Below, one piece after another: positions 1 to 6,503 of a stretch of 15,959 nt of DNA (position 1 is the stretch's first letter; each line of letters begins with the position of its first letter). The translations under genes and the position numbers were made by a program. Below the pieces are notes generated by a model. It saw nothing but the letters and a program-made list of their open reading frames with translations, did not search any database and was not told the DNA's origin. Source of the DNA: CAYUYM01 sp964449305 (GTDB lineage: Bacteria > Bacteroidota > Ignavibacteria > SZUA-365 > CAYQST01); NCBI GenBank assembly GCA_964449305.1, contig CAYUYM010000070.1, positions 1 through 15,959 on the forward strand, written 5' to 3'.

Positions 1-154
1 GGACCATCGGTGAAACTACGGTGCAGAACAGCGAAAATCAATTGAACGCGAAATGCCCTTCGCCCGGCGGAGGCGGTGGCCAGTGGGCAGCTCCCGGCTG
101 TTTCCAAACAACCATGTGTCATGTGGGTGTCGCTTCCCCCCCCCCATACGCATG

Positions 155-180
155 CGCCCCGGCTGTGGGTGGCCGGGGCG
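155..180 (-). terminator. GC-rich hairpin downstream of tmRNA
   Basis: A perfect 9-bp inverted repeat (CGCCCCGGC at 155-163, GCCGGGGCG at 172-180) with an 8-nt loop lies 14 nt beyond the tmRNA 3' end on the minus strand. It is placed where a terminator or 3'-processing barrier would be. There is no U-run after it; the minus strand instead continues into a run of ten G (C10 on the plus strand, 136-145). It is therefore at best an atypical intrinsic terminator. Positions 1-135 show no gene I can support. Confidence 0.4.
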
Positions 181-193
181 TGGGCTGGGGATG

Positions 194-546
194 TGGAGAT
201 GGGGGGAATCGAACCCCCGTCCGAAGAGCAGATCATGAAACATGCTACACGCTTAGTCGATCTTTGAATTTCGCGATGAAGCTACCCGGTCGACAGGGCC
301 TGCCTCAAAGCTATTCCGGGTGAAATCTCGGTTCCTTCGCCGGACACCAGGGAACCTATCCGGTCTTTAGCGGCGCTCACACCTTCAGCCGGCCGACAGG
401 CCTCCGGGGAACGTCGCAGCCCTTAGGCTGCGAGGGCGTAATCGTAGTTGGCGATTATCTTCGTTTGCCGTAAGATTTACGTGCTTGCGGCAGGCACGGC
501 ATGCAGTTTCACGCATCCATCTCCCCGTCGAAACCATTGCATCCCC
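194..546 (-). ncRNA. ssrA: transfer-messenger RNA (tmRNA), one-piece
   Basis: tmRNA rescues ribosomes stalled on mRNAs without a stop codon, acting with SmpB, and adds a degradation tag. The minus-strand 5' end at 546 reads GGGGATG followed by TGGTTTCGACGGGG, the conserved start of the tRNA-like domain. The 3' end (about 226-194) has the T-arm GGGGGTTCGATTCCCCC and then CATCTCC-A, which pairs with GGGGATG as a 7-bp acceptor stem with one G-U pair. CCA is not encoded (the next bases are CAT), so it must be added enzymatically. The tag frame begins at GCC (452-450) and reads ANYDYALAA, ending at TAA (425-423), followed by a GC-rich helix. Tag and both tRNA ends lie in one molecule, so it is not a permuted two-piece tmRNA. 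The length of 353 nt is normal. Confidence 0.97.
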
Positions 547-555
547 GGGGATTGT

Positions 556-586
556 GAAAAATACGCATTCGGACAGGGGATTACAA
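556..586 (-). promoter_or_regulatory. predicted ssrA promoter, Bacteroidetes type
   Basis: On the minus strand a TTG (586-584) is followed after exactly 20 nt by TATTTTTC (563-556), close to the TTG-N19-21-TAnnTTTG promoter of Bacteroidetes primary sigma factors. The mature tmRNA 5' end is 10 nt further on. The same bases also read as a TTGTAA/TATTTT pair with 17-nt spacing, so either sigma logic could apply. The TTG is the last sense codon of the upstream four-helix-bundle gene, and its stop codon lies in the spacer. Confidence 0.6.
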
Positions 587-1105
587 GTTTTCAGGGTTTT
601 CAGCGTTTTCAGGGTTCTCAGGGTTCTCAGGGTGTTCAGGGTTCTCAGGGTTTTCAGGGTTTTCAGGGTTTTCAGGGTTCTCAGGGTTCTCAGGGTTGGG
701 GAGTTTATTCACCTTGACTGTTGTCGTGGATTTTGGGCGTGATGAGGCTGACAGGTAGCTGATGAATCGTGAGAGCATGACGCTGATCGCTATCGTACGC
801 CGGGATAATTCGTCAAACTGCTGCTGCGTGATGTATGCCTGGTCCAAGGCAACATGGAGCTGTGCCCGAACCTCTCCGGCGGACCCCTTCGCGATGTACA
901 GGAAGTGGATGAATTCTCGGTTTGAATGGCGTTCGAATCCTTCCGCGATGTTCCACATGATTGAGGCCGCTGCTCTCCTGATCTGGTCTCGCAATCCAGA
1001 ATCGCTCAAGAACCCGCCAGTTTTCGACACAAGGTAGATCAACCGAGTCAATTCCCTCGATGTTTTCCAAACCTCCAAATCCTCAAATCGCCTGATACTC
1101 ACCAT
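581..1105 (-). CDS. four-helix bundle protein (23S-IVS/S23 family) with Asn-Pro-Glu repeat tail
   Basis: The first ~120 residues match the four-helix bundle family related to proteins encoded in 23S rRNA intervening sequences: an N-terminal FEDLEVWK...REL segment, then GLRDQIRRAAASI, NIAEGFERHS, REFIHFL and GSAGEVRAQL. The molecular function of the family is not established. The family usually ends near residue 120. Here a Ser/Thr/Lys-rich linker is followed by about twelve Pro-Glu-Asn triplets (one with His, one with Ala) encoded by array A, giving 174 residues. I chose ATG 1105 because the family begins a few residues before the DL-VWK motif; the frame is open further to a TTG at 1159, inside the upstream hairpin's tail. 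There is no clear Shine-Dalgarno sequence. It lies in the same direction as, and runs into, the ssrA promoter. Confidence 0.85.
   Translation of the reverse strand: MVSIRRFEDLEVWKTSRELTRLIYLVSKTGGFLSDSGLRDQIRRAAASIMWNIAEGFERHSNREFIHFLYIAKGSAGEVRAQLHVALDQAYITQQQFDELSRRTIAISVMLSRFISYLSASSRPKSTTTVKVNKLPNPENPENPENPENPENPENPEHPENPENPENAENPENL
588..695. repeat. nonamer tandem array A (12 units of TTYTCAGGG)
   Basis: There are twelve consecutive 9-bp units. Most are TTTTCAGGG or TTCTCAGGG, with one TGTTCAGGG (633-641) and one TTTTCAGCG (597-605). The unit is three codons long, so copy-number change keeps the overlapping minus-strand reading frame, where it encodes Pro-Glu-Asn repeats. Eleven GGG runs on the plus strand are mostly separated by 6 nt, which fits a G-quadruplex pattern. 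There are no unique spacers, so it is not a CRISPR. Confidence 0.97.
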
Positions 1106-1157
1106 TCCATGGCCATCCAACGTGATGATGTGATGACCTGCAACGTGATACCTCAAC

Positions 1158-1193
1158 AAAAGACCCCGCCGGCTTTTACAAACCAGCGAGGTC
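1158..1193 (-). terminator. strong hairpin with short T-run: maeB terminator or palindromic repeat
   Basis: On the minus strand GACCTCGCTGGTTT (1193-1180) pairs over 14 positions with AAGCCGGCGGGGTC (1175-1162) around a GTAA loop. Three of the pairs are G-U, and TTTT (1161-1158) follows. On the plus strand those three positions become C-A mismatches, so the structure favours minus-strand RNA. It sits about 150 nt after the malic enzyme stop and just before the four-helix-bundle gene, a sensible intrinsic terminator position. Its shape also recalls interspersed palindromes of the ACCTCGC...GCGAGGT kind in Bacteroidota genomes, so a repeat origin is possible (recollection, not checked). Confidence 0.65.
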
Positions 1194-1290
1194 CTTCATG
1201 TTCTCTTTGAGTGCCTGCGGCAACGTTCCCGAATCACATCGGTCCAATCACCGGCAACCACTCAAACAAACCGGGGTCTTCAGCTCAGAA

Positions 1291-1335
1291 AACTCTGACA
1301 ACTCTGATGACTCTGAAAACCCTGATAACTCTGAT
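1291..1335. repeat. nonamer tandem array B (5 units), inverted relative to array A
   Basis: Five 9-bp units read on the plus strand AACTCTGAC, AACTCTGAT, GACTCTGAA, AACCCTGAT, AACTCTGAT, with a degenerate sixth at 1282-1290. On the minus strand the unit is RTCAGAGTT, which aligns with array A on the plus strand (YTCAGGGTT in the same phase). The two arrays are therefore the same repeat family in opposite orientation, at the two ends of the four-helix-bundle cassette. Array B starts 5 nt after the malic enzyme stop codon, inside its 3' untranslated region. Confidence 0.93.
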
Positions 1336-1340
1336 GACGA

Positions 1341-3602
1341 TTACTCCTGCTTTCTCTGCGCATCCACCACGGCAATGGCGACCATGTCCACGATCTCCTT
1401 CACCTCGGCGCCGCGCTGGAGGATGTGCACGGCTTTCGAGAGACCGAGGAGGACGGGGCCGATGGGGTGACCGCCGCCGATGCGGCTCAACAGTTTGTAG
1501 GCGATGTTGCCGGAGGCGAGATCCGGGAAGACGAGGGTGTTCGCTCCGCCCTTCAATCGGCTGAATGGGAACACCTCGTTCACGATCTCGGGCACCACGG
1601 CGGTGTCGGCCTGCATCTCGCCGTCCACCATCAACTGCGGATCGCGCGCGGTCACGAGCTTCAGGGCCTTCACCATCTTGTCGGGCAGCTCGCCCGGTGC
1701 GCTGCCGAAGTTGCTGTACGACAGCATGGCAACCCGCGGGGTGATGTCGAAGTTCGTCACAAACTCAGCCGCCTGCAGGGTGATGTCGGCCAGCTCCTCC
1801 GGTGTCGGGTCGATGTTCACGGTGGTGTCGCACAGGAAATACGTGCCCTTCTTCATCGACATGACGTAGAGGCCCGACACCTTCCTGTACCGCGGGTCGC
1901 GGCCGATGATCTCGAGCGCGGGGCGGATGGTGTCCGGGTAGTGCACCGTGTAGCCGGAGATCATGCCGTCTGCGTCACCCATGTGCACCATCATTGCGCC
2001 GAAGTAGTTCGGCATGGTGCGGATGCGGTGCCTCGCGATGGTGGCCGTCACGCCCTTGCGGTTGCGCATCTTGTGGTACTCGGCAATGTAGGCGTCGAGC
2101 TTCGCGGACTTGCGCGGGTAGATGATCTCGATGCCGGTGAGGTCGAGGCCGTTCTCCTCGGCCACCTCGCGGATCACCTTCTCGGAACCGAGCAGGATGG
2201 GGTTCGCGATGCCCTCGTCCACGCTCAGCACGGCCGCACGGATGATGCGCAGTTCCTCGCCCTCGGGGAACACGATGCGCTTCGGGGCCTTCACCGCCTT
2301 GTCGTAGATGGGAGTCATGATCTTCTGCTCGCGCCCCATGCGGATGTCGAGCTGATGCCGATAGGCGTCGAAGTCGGCGATCGGCAGGCGCGCCACACCG
2401 GTGTCCATCGCGGCCTTGGCCACGGCGGGGGCGACCCAGGTGAGCACGCGGGGATCGAAGGGCTTCGGGATGATGTACTCCCGCGAGAAGCTCATCTCGG
2501 TCACGCCGTAGGCGCGCTTCACGGTCTCGGGCACGTCCTCCTTCGCAAGCAGTGCGAGGGCATGGGACGCGGCCTTCTTCATCTCCTCGTTGATGGCCGT
2601 GGCACGCACGTCGAGCGCACCGCGGAAGATGAAGGGGAAGCCGAGCACGTTGTTCACCTGGTTCGGATAGTCGGACCGGCCGGTGGCCATGATGATGTCC
2701 TCACGCGCGTCCTTCGCGTCGTCGTAGGTGATCTCGGGATCGGGGTTCGCCATGGCGAACACGATGGGGTTGTCGGCCATGGAGCGGACCATGTCCTTGG
2801 ACACGACACCGCCGGCGGACAGGCCGAAGAACACATCCGCGCCCTTCATCGCGTCGGCGAGTGTGCGGCACTCGGTCTCCACCGCAAACCACTCCTTGAA
2901 CTCGTTCATGCCATGATCGCGGCCCTTGTGGATCACGCCGGACGTGTCGCACAGGATCACGTTCTCCCGCTTCACGCCGAGGCTGATGTGGAACTTGGCG
3001 CAGGCGATGCCGGAGGCTCCGGCGCCGTTGTACACCACGCGCATGTCCTCGAGCTTCTTGCCCACGAGCTCCGCGGCATTGATCAGCGCCGCACCGCTGA
3101 TGATGGCGGTGCCGTGCTGATCGTCGTGGAACACGGGGATGTTCATGGTGCGCTTCAGCTCCTCCTCGATGTAGAAGCAGTCGGGGCCCTTGATGTCCTC
3201 CAGGTTGATGCCGCCAAAGGTGGGCTCGAGCACCTGGCACACGCGGATGATCTCCTTGATGTCCTTGGACGCCAGCTCGATGTCGAACACGTCGATGTCG
3301 GCGAAGGTTTTGAACAGCACTCCCTTTCCTTCCATCACGGGCTTGCCGCCATGCGGGCCGATGTCGCCGAGGCCGAGCACGGCGGTGCCGTTGGAGATCA
3401 CGGCCACGAGGTTGCCCTTGGCGGTGTATTCGAACACGAGATCATCGTTCTTGTGGATTTCACGACAGGGCTCGGCGACGCCCGGTGTGTAGGCCAGGGA
3501 AAGGTCACGCTGCGTCACACACGGTTTGGTGGTAATGACTTCGATCTTGCCCTTGCGCCCAATGCTGTGGTACTCAAGAGCATCTTCCTTCCTGATTTTC
3601 AT
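1341..3602 (-). CDS. maeB: NADP-dependent malic enzyme, malic + phosphotransacetylase-like fusion (MaeB type)
   Basis: This enzyme decarboxylates malate to pyruvate with reduction of NAD(P)+ in the cytoplasm, linking the TCA cycle to pyruvate and NADPH supply. It has 753 residues, the MaeB size (E. coli about 759). The N-terminal malic domain shows SLAYTPGVA with Tyr38, GKPVMEGKG with Lys93, FHDDQHGTA (metal ligands) and the dinucleotide loop YNGAGASG. From about residue 430 (MTPIYDKAVKAPKRIVFPEGEE) a phosphotransacetylase-like domain continues to the end; in known MaeB proteins this part is regulatory, binding acetyl-CoA, rather than clearly catalytic. The start at ATG 3602 is preceded by AAGGA at 7-nt spacing and begins the family sequence MKIRKEDALEYH. 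The frame runs open far upstream to 4250, but that part is the shadow of the dinB-like gene. Transcribed alone and divergent from it. Confidence 0.96.
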   Translation of the reverse strand: MKIRKEDALEYHSIGRKGKIEVITTKPCVTQRDLSLAYTPGVAEPCREIHKNDDLVFEYTAKGNLVAVISNGTAVLGLGDIGPHGGKPVMEGKGVLFKTFADIDVFDIELASKDIKEIIRVCQVLEPTFGGINLEDIKGPDCFYIEEELKRTMNIPVFHDDQHGTAIISGAALINAAELVGKKLEDMRVVYNGAGASGIACAKFHISLGVKRENVILCDTSGVIHKGRDHGMNEFKEWFAVETECRTLADAMKGADVFFGLSAGGVVSKDMVRSMADNPIVFAMANPDPEITYDDAKDAREDIIMATGRSDYPNQVNNVLGFPFIFRGALDVRATAINEEMKKAASHALALLAKEDVPETVKRAYGVTEMSFSREYIIPKPFDPRVLTWVAPAVAKAAMDTGVARLPIADFDAYRHQLDIRMGREQKIMTPIYDKAVKAPKRIVFPEGEELRIIRAAVLSVDEGIANPILLGSEKVIREVAEENGLDLTGIEIIYPRKSAKLDAYIAEYHKMRNRKGVTATIARHRIRTMPNYFGAMMVHMGDADGMISGYTVHYPDTIRPALEIIGRDPRYRKVSGLYVMSMKKGTYFLCDTTVNIDPTPEELADITLQAAEFVTNFDITPRVAMLSYSNFGSAPGELPDKMVKALKLVTARDPQLMVDGEMQADTAVVPEIVNEVFPFSRLKGGANTLVFPDLASGNIAYKLLSRIGGGHPIGPVLLGLSKAVHILQRGAEVKEIVDMVAIAVVDAQRKQE

Positions 3603-3652
3603 GATGAATCCTTGAAGCTGTTCGTGATGGTAATGCTGTCGATCGCGTGAAA

Positions 3653-3683
3653 AGAAACTAACCATTCCATCGGTGGAGAGCAA
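3653..3683 (-). promoter_or_regulatory. predicted maeB promoter, Bacteroidetes type
   Basis: On the minus strand TTG (3683-3681) is followed after exactly 20 nt by TAGTTTCT (3660-3653), matching four of the six fixed positions of TAnnTTTG with the same spacing as the ssrA promoter. The maeB start lies about 50 nt downstream. The -7 match is weaker than elsewhere, so the shared spacing is the main argument. The rest of the 3603-3837 divergent gap also contains a plus-strand TATCTTCC (3746-3753) that might serve the dinB-like gene, without a TTG at the right distance. Confidence 0.45.
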
Positions 3684-3837
3684 CACCGAAGAAGGCATGA
3701 CGGGAAGCCCCGCGCAATTGAACCAATTCTTTTCTGCCGACGTTGTATCTTCCGTCCGTTCCACCGTGCACGACGTGCCGCGCCTCCGCGGCCCCGCGCC
3801 TCCCACATCACCCTTCATTCGCACAAGGAGCCGTTCC

Positions 3838-4353
3838 ATGTCCAACCAGATCGCCGCGACCTTCCTGCCGGAATTCGATTTCGAGATGGCCAGCACACGC
3901 AAGGTGCTCGCCAATTGTTCCGATGCGCTCTTCACCTGGAAACCCCACGAGAAGTCCTTCTCGATGGGCCGCCTCGCCAACCATGTCGCCAACATCCCCA
4001 CGTGGACGGCAATGACACTCACCACGGACTCCCTCGACGTCGCCCCCGCCGATGGCTCGGAGTTCAAGATCGAGGAGTATGACACGGTGGAAGCCCTCCT
4101 GGCAGTGTTCGACAAGAGCGTGGCGGATGCACGTGCCCTGCTCGCGGCCACCGACGATGCCACCATGATGGGCGACTGGTCCATGCTCATGGGCGGCAAG
4201 ACGATCTTCACCATGCCAAAGGCCGCCGTGCTCCGCACCTGGGTGCTCAACCACCTCTACCATCACCGCGCCCAGCTCGGCGTCTACCTCCGCCTCAACG
4301 ATCTGCCCGTGCCCGGCGTGTATGGGCCGAGTGCGGATGATGACGGGATGTGA
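3838..4353 (+). CDS. DinB/YfiT-fold family protein
   Basis: A 171-residue protein of the DinB superfamily, a metal-binding four-helix bundle that includes damage-inducible proteins and thiol-dependent transferases. The three-histidine site is visible: His49 in GRLANHVANIPTW, and His139 and His143 in NHLYHHRAQLG, the usual spacing near the C-terminus, followed by the family ending ...LNDLPVPGVYGPSADD. A strong AAGGAG (3825-3830) stands 7 nt before ATG 3838. It has no obvious partner: maeB is divergent and an 8-bp tandem repeat separates it from the next gene. The substrate cannot be told from sequence; stress or thiol-linked chemistry is family knowledge only. Confidence 0.9.
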   Translation: MSNQIAATFLPEFDFEMASTRKVLANCSDALFTWKPHEKSFSMGRLANHVANIPTWTAMTLTTDSLDVAPADGSEFKIEEYDTVEALLAVFDKSVADARALLAATDDATMMGDWSMLMGGKTIFTMPKAAVLRTWVLNHLYHHRAQLGVYLRLNDLPVPGVYGPSADDDGM

Positions 4354-4364
4354 TGGGCGGGTTC

Positions 4365-4396
4365 ACGTGTTGACGAGTTGAGGAGTTCAAGAGTTG
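4365..4396. repeat. 8-bp tandem repeat, four imperfect units
   Basis: The units ACGTGTTG, ACGAGTTG, AGGAGTTC and AAGAGTTG follow one another directly in the 118-nt gap between the dinB-like gene and the SDR gene, starting 12 nt after the dinB-like stop. No coding or hairpin role is apparent. It resembles the nonamer arrays only in being a short GT-rich tandem repeat, with a different period. No convincing promoter was found in this gap. Confidence 0.7.
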
Positions 4397-4471
4397 GAGG
4401 GACGGTGCGTTTCACAGGCGACAATGTTGCGGACTGTCCTTCCAACATGATCCTTCCACTGTGAGAGCCTC

Positions 4472-5905
4472 ATGATTCTCATCACCGGAGCAACCGGATA
4501 CATCGGCGGGAGGCTTGTGCCGCTGCTTCTCGCACGCGGCCACCGCGTCCGCTGCCTCGTGCGTGATGCCTCGCGCCTGGAGGGCCGTCTGTGGCGCGAG
4601 GGGGTGGAGGTGGTGGAGGGCGACGTCCTGCGGGCGGACACGCTCGCAGCCGCGTTTGTCGGTGTCGATGTGGCGTATTACCTGGTCCACAGCATGGCGG
4701 GCGGCGGCGATTTCCACGAGCGCGACATGCACGCCGCGCGCAACGTCGGCGCCGCGGCTCACGCTGCCGGTGTGGAGCGCATCATCTTTCTCGGCGGTCT
4801 CGCGGGTTCGCAGGAGAACCTCTCACCGCATCTGCGTTCGCGCGTGGAGACGGGGGACGCCCTGCGTGAGGCGGGTGTGCCGGTGACGGAATTCCAGGCA
4901 GGAGTGATCGTCGGCTCCGGCAGCCTGTCGTTCGAGATCATCCGCTACCTGGCGGAGCGCGTCCCGATCATGATCACGCCGCGCTGGGTGTCCACGCGCA
5001 CGCAGCCGCTCGGAGTGGCCGACGTGCTCGCCTATCTCGCCTCCGCGCTCGATGTGCCGGAGTCCACCGGGCGCGTCATCCAGATCGGCGGGGCCGAGGT
5101 CGTCACCTACGGTGGAATGATGCGGCAGTATGCCGAAGCCCGCGGCCTCCGACGCGTGATGGTGCCGGTGCCACTGCTCACGCCCCGGCTGTCCTCGTAC
5201 TGGATCAACCTCGTCACCCCCATCCCCGCATCCATCGCGCGGCCGCTGGTGGAGGGCCTCCGCAACGAGAACGTGGTGACGGATCCCATCGCGCGGTCAC
5301 TCTTCCCGCACATCGTCCCGGCCACGTATGGCGAGGCGGTGGCGCGGGCGCTGGAGCAGCTCGAGGCGCGGCATGTGGAGACGTCGTGGAGCGATTCGCT
5401 CGGCTCCACAGACGCCATCGTGCCGCTGGCCACCATCACGCATGAGGGCATGATCCTGGAGCGGCGGCGTGTGGTGGTGCATGCGGGTGCAGCCCGGGCA
5501 TTCGCGGTGTTCACCGGCATCGGCGGGCAGCGCGGCTGGTTTGCGCTCGACTGGGCGTGGCATGTCCGCGGGTGGATGGACCGCCTGGTCGGCGGTGTGG
5601 GGCTGCGCCGCGGCCGCCGCGATCCCGACGACATCCGTGTGGGCGATGCGCTCGATTTCTGGCGCGTCGAGGCGCTCACACCTGATCGCTCGATGACGCT
5701 CCGCGCCGAGATGCTCGTGCCCGGCAAGGCATGGCTGCACTTCACCGCCACTCCGCGCGGCGCGAAGGAATGCGTCCTCACGCAGACGGCGTATTTCGCG
5801 CCCAAGGGACTCGCGGGCTGGCTCTACTGGTACGCGATGGCCCCGTTCCACACGTTCATCTTCGGCCGCATGATCCGCGAGATCGCCCGCCGCGCGGAGC
5901 GCTGA
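4472..5905 (+). CDS. SDR-family NAD(P)-binding protein with C-terminal DUF2867 domain
   Basis: A 477-residue two-domain protein. Residues 1 to about 320 form an atypical (extended-type) short-chain dehydrogenase: MILITGATGYIGG carries TGxxGxxG at 5-12, then CLVRDASRL (cofactor preference), VEGDVLR, YYLVHSM, and IIFLGGL in place of the usual catalytic-Tyr region. From about 330 a DUF2867-type domain follows (GWFALDWAWHVRGWMDRLVGG, DFWRVEAL, FTATPRG, YFAPKGLAGWLYWYAMAPFHTFIF). Proteins of this layout are common but lack a known substrate; epimerase, reductase or redox-sensor roles are all possible. The start ATG 4472 has a weak GAGAG 4 nt upstream and is fixed by the Rossmann motif. It stands alone, with 118 nt before and 245 nt after it. 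Confidence 0.88.
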   Translation: MILITGATGYIGGRLVPLLLARGHRVRCLVRDASRLEGRLWREGVEVVEGDVLRADTLAAAFVGVDVAYYLVHSMAGGGDFHERDMHAARNVGAAAHAAGVERIIFLGGLAGSQENLSPHLRSRVETGDALREAGVPVTEFQAGVIVGSGSLSFEIIRYLAERVPIMITPRWVSTRTQPLGVADVLAYLASALDVPESTGRVIQIGGAEVVTYGGMMRQYAEARGLRRVMVPVPLLTPRLSSYWINLVTPIPASIARPLVEGLRNENVVTDPIARSLFPHIVPATYGEAVARALEQLEARHVETSWSDSLGSTDAIVPLATITHEGMILERRRVVVHAGAARAFAVFTGIGGQRGWFALDWAWHVRGWMDRLVGGVGLRRGRRDPDDIRVGDALDFWRVEALTPDRSMTLRAEMLVPGKAWLHFTATPRGAKECVLTQTAYFAPKGLAGWLYWYAMAPFHTFIFGRMIREIARRAER

Positions 5906-6150
5906 GGCGGCGCCGGTGTGCGGCGGGATGAAGTGGATTCTTTGACGCAAATGTTCCATCTTGTGGCAAAGCGTGGAGGTGTCCGAATGGATGTGATCGA
6001 TCACCATCTGGGAGGTCAGCCGGGATCGGCAGCAGGGGGTGCGCCGGGAACGATGCCCGAGTTCACGCGCCCGGGACAGGTCACTCCGATCACCGACGCC
6101 TGACGCACGACGCGGTCCACCGAATCCATCACCAACTCAGCGAGAGAAGC
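5906..6150. other. intergenic region without a recognised gene
   Basis: This is a 245-nt gap between the SDR gene and the pentad-repeat gene. Small open frames here lack a ribosome binding site and any recognisable motif. I saw no TTG-N20-TAnnTTTG promoter, and no convincing terminator for the SDR gene. Because the SDR gene ends here and the next gene needs a transcript, a promoter is expected but not identifiable by eye. Confidence 0.4.
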
Positions 6151-6492
6151 ATGCGATACGTTTCCAAGACCCGGCTCTTCAATGTCCCGCTCATCTCCAT
6201 CGCCCTCGGACCGGACTTCGAACGCAGGGAGGTGCGTGGCATTGCGCACGGCATCATCGCCATCGGGGATGTGGCCGTGGGTGGCGTGGCGGTTGGCGGC
6301 GTGACGGTGGGGGTGGTCCCCATCGGTGGCGTGGCGATCGGTGGTGTGGCTCTGGGGGGCGTGGCCCTCGGGCTCATCGCCCTGGGCGGTGTGGCCATCG
6401 GCCTGATGGCGCTGGGCGGGCTGGCGATCGGCCTCTCGGCCAAGGGCGGGCTGGCGATCAGCGTGTTTGCCGACAAGGCACTTCATTCGTGA
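6151..6492 (+). CDS. glycine/alanine pentad-repeat protein of unknown function
   Basis: A 113-residue protein. A short N-terminal part (MRYVSKTRLFNVPLISIALG, then a charged DFERREVRG) leads into fifteen five-residue units from residue 34 to 108, each reading Gly-x-(Val/Ile/Leu)-Ala-(Val/Ile/Leu). Glycine occupies every fifth position from 34 to 99, and Lys98 is the first charge after Asp40. The period, composition and length suggest a stacked beta-helix-like coil or a membrane-associated rod; it does not fit the classical A(D/N)LxX pentapeptide repeat. I recall similar Gly-Val-Ala-Ile-Gly proteins with a KTRLFGLPL-like N-terminus but know no function. Start: GAGAG 4 nt before ATG 6151. Its stop TGA shares an A with the first possible ATG of the lipocalin gene (TGATG), implying coupling. 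Confidence 0.8.
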   Translation: MRYVSKTRLFNVPLISIALGPDFERREVRGIAHGIIAIGDVAVGGVAVGGVTVGVVPIGGVAIGGVALGGVALGLIALGGVAIGLMALGGLAIGLSAKGGLAISVFADKALHS

Positions 6493-6503
6493 TGGGGGCG
6501 CAC

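Noticed and set aside
194..240. Integration of a mobile element at the ssrA 3' end
   Set aside because: ssrA is a common target, but there is no integrase and no repeated copy of the tmRNA 3' segment in this window.
21..323. Small plus-strand frames over the left end
   Set aside because: They overlap the tmRNA gene and a C10 run, and have no ribosome sites or recognisable motifs.
588..695. The repeat array as a CRISPR
   Set aside because: The units are contiguous 9-mers with no spacers, and no cas genes are present.
1425..3650. A 741-codon open frame on the plus strand, antisense to the malic enzyme gene
   Set aside because: Its translation is rich in His, Arg, Asp and Gly with no family motif. 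It follows the complement of a strongly GC3-biased gene with clear MaeB motifs, so it is a composition shadow.
3603..4250. An N-terminal extension of the malic enzyme frame by about 216 residues
   Set aside because: The family start MKIRKEDALEYH with a good ribosome site is at 3602, and the extra part is antisense to the DinB-fold gene.
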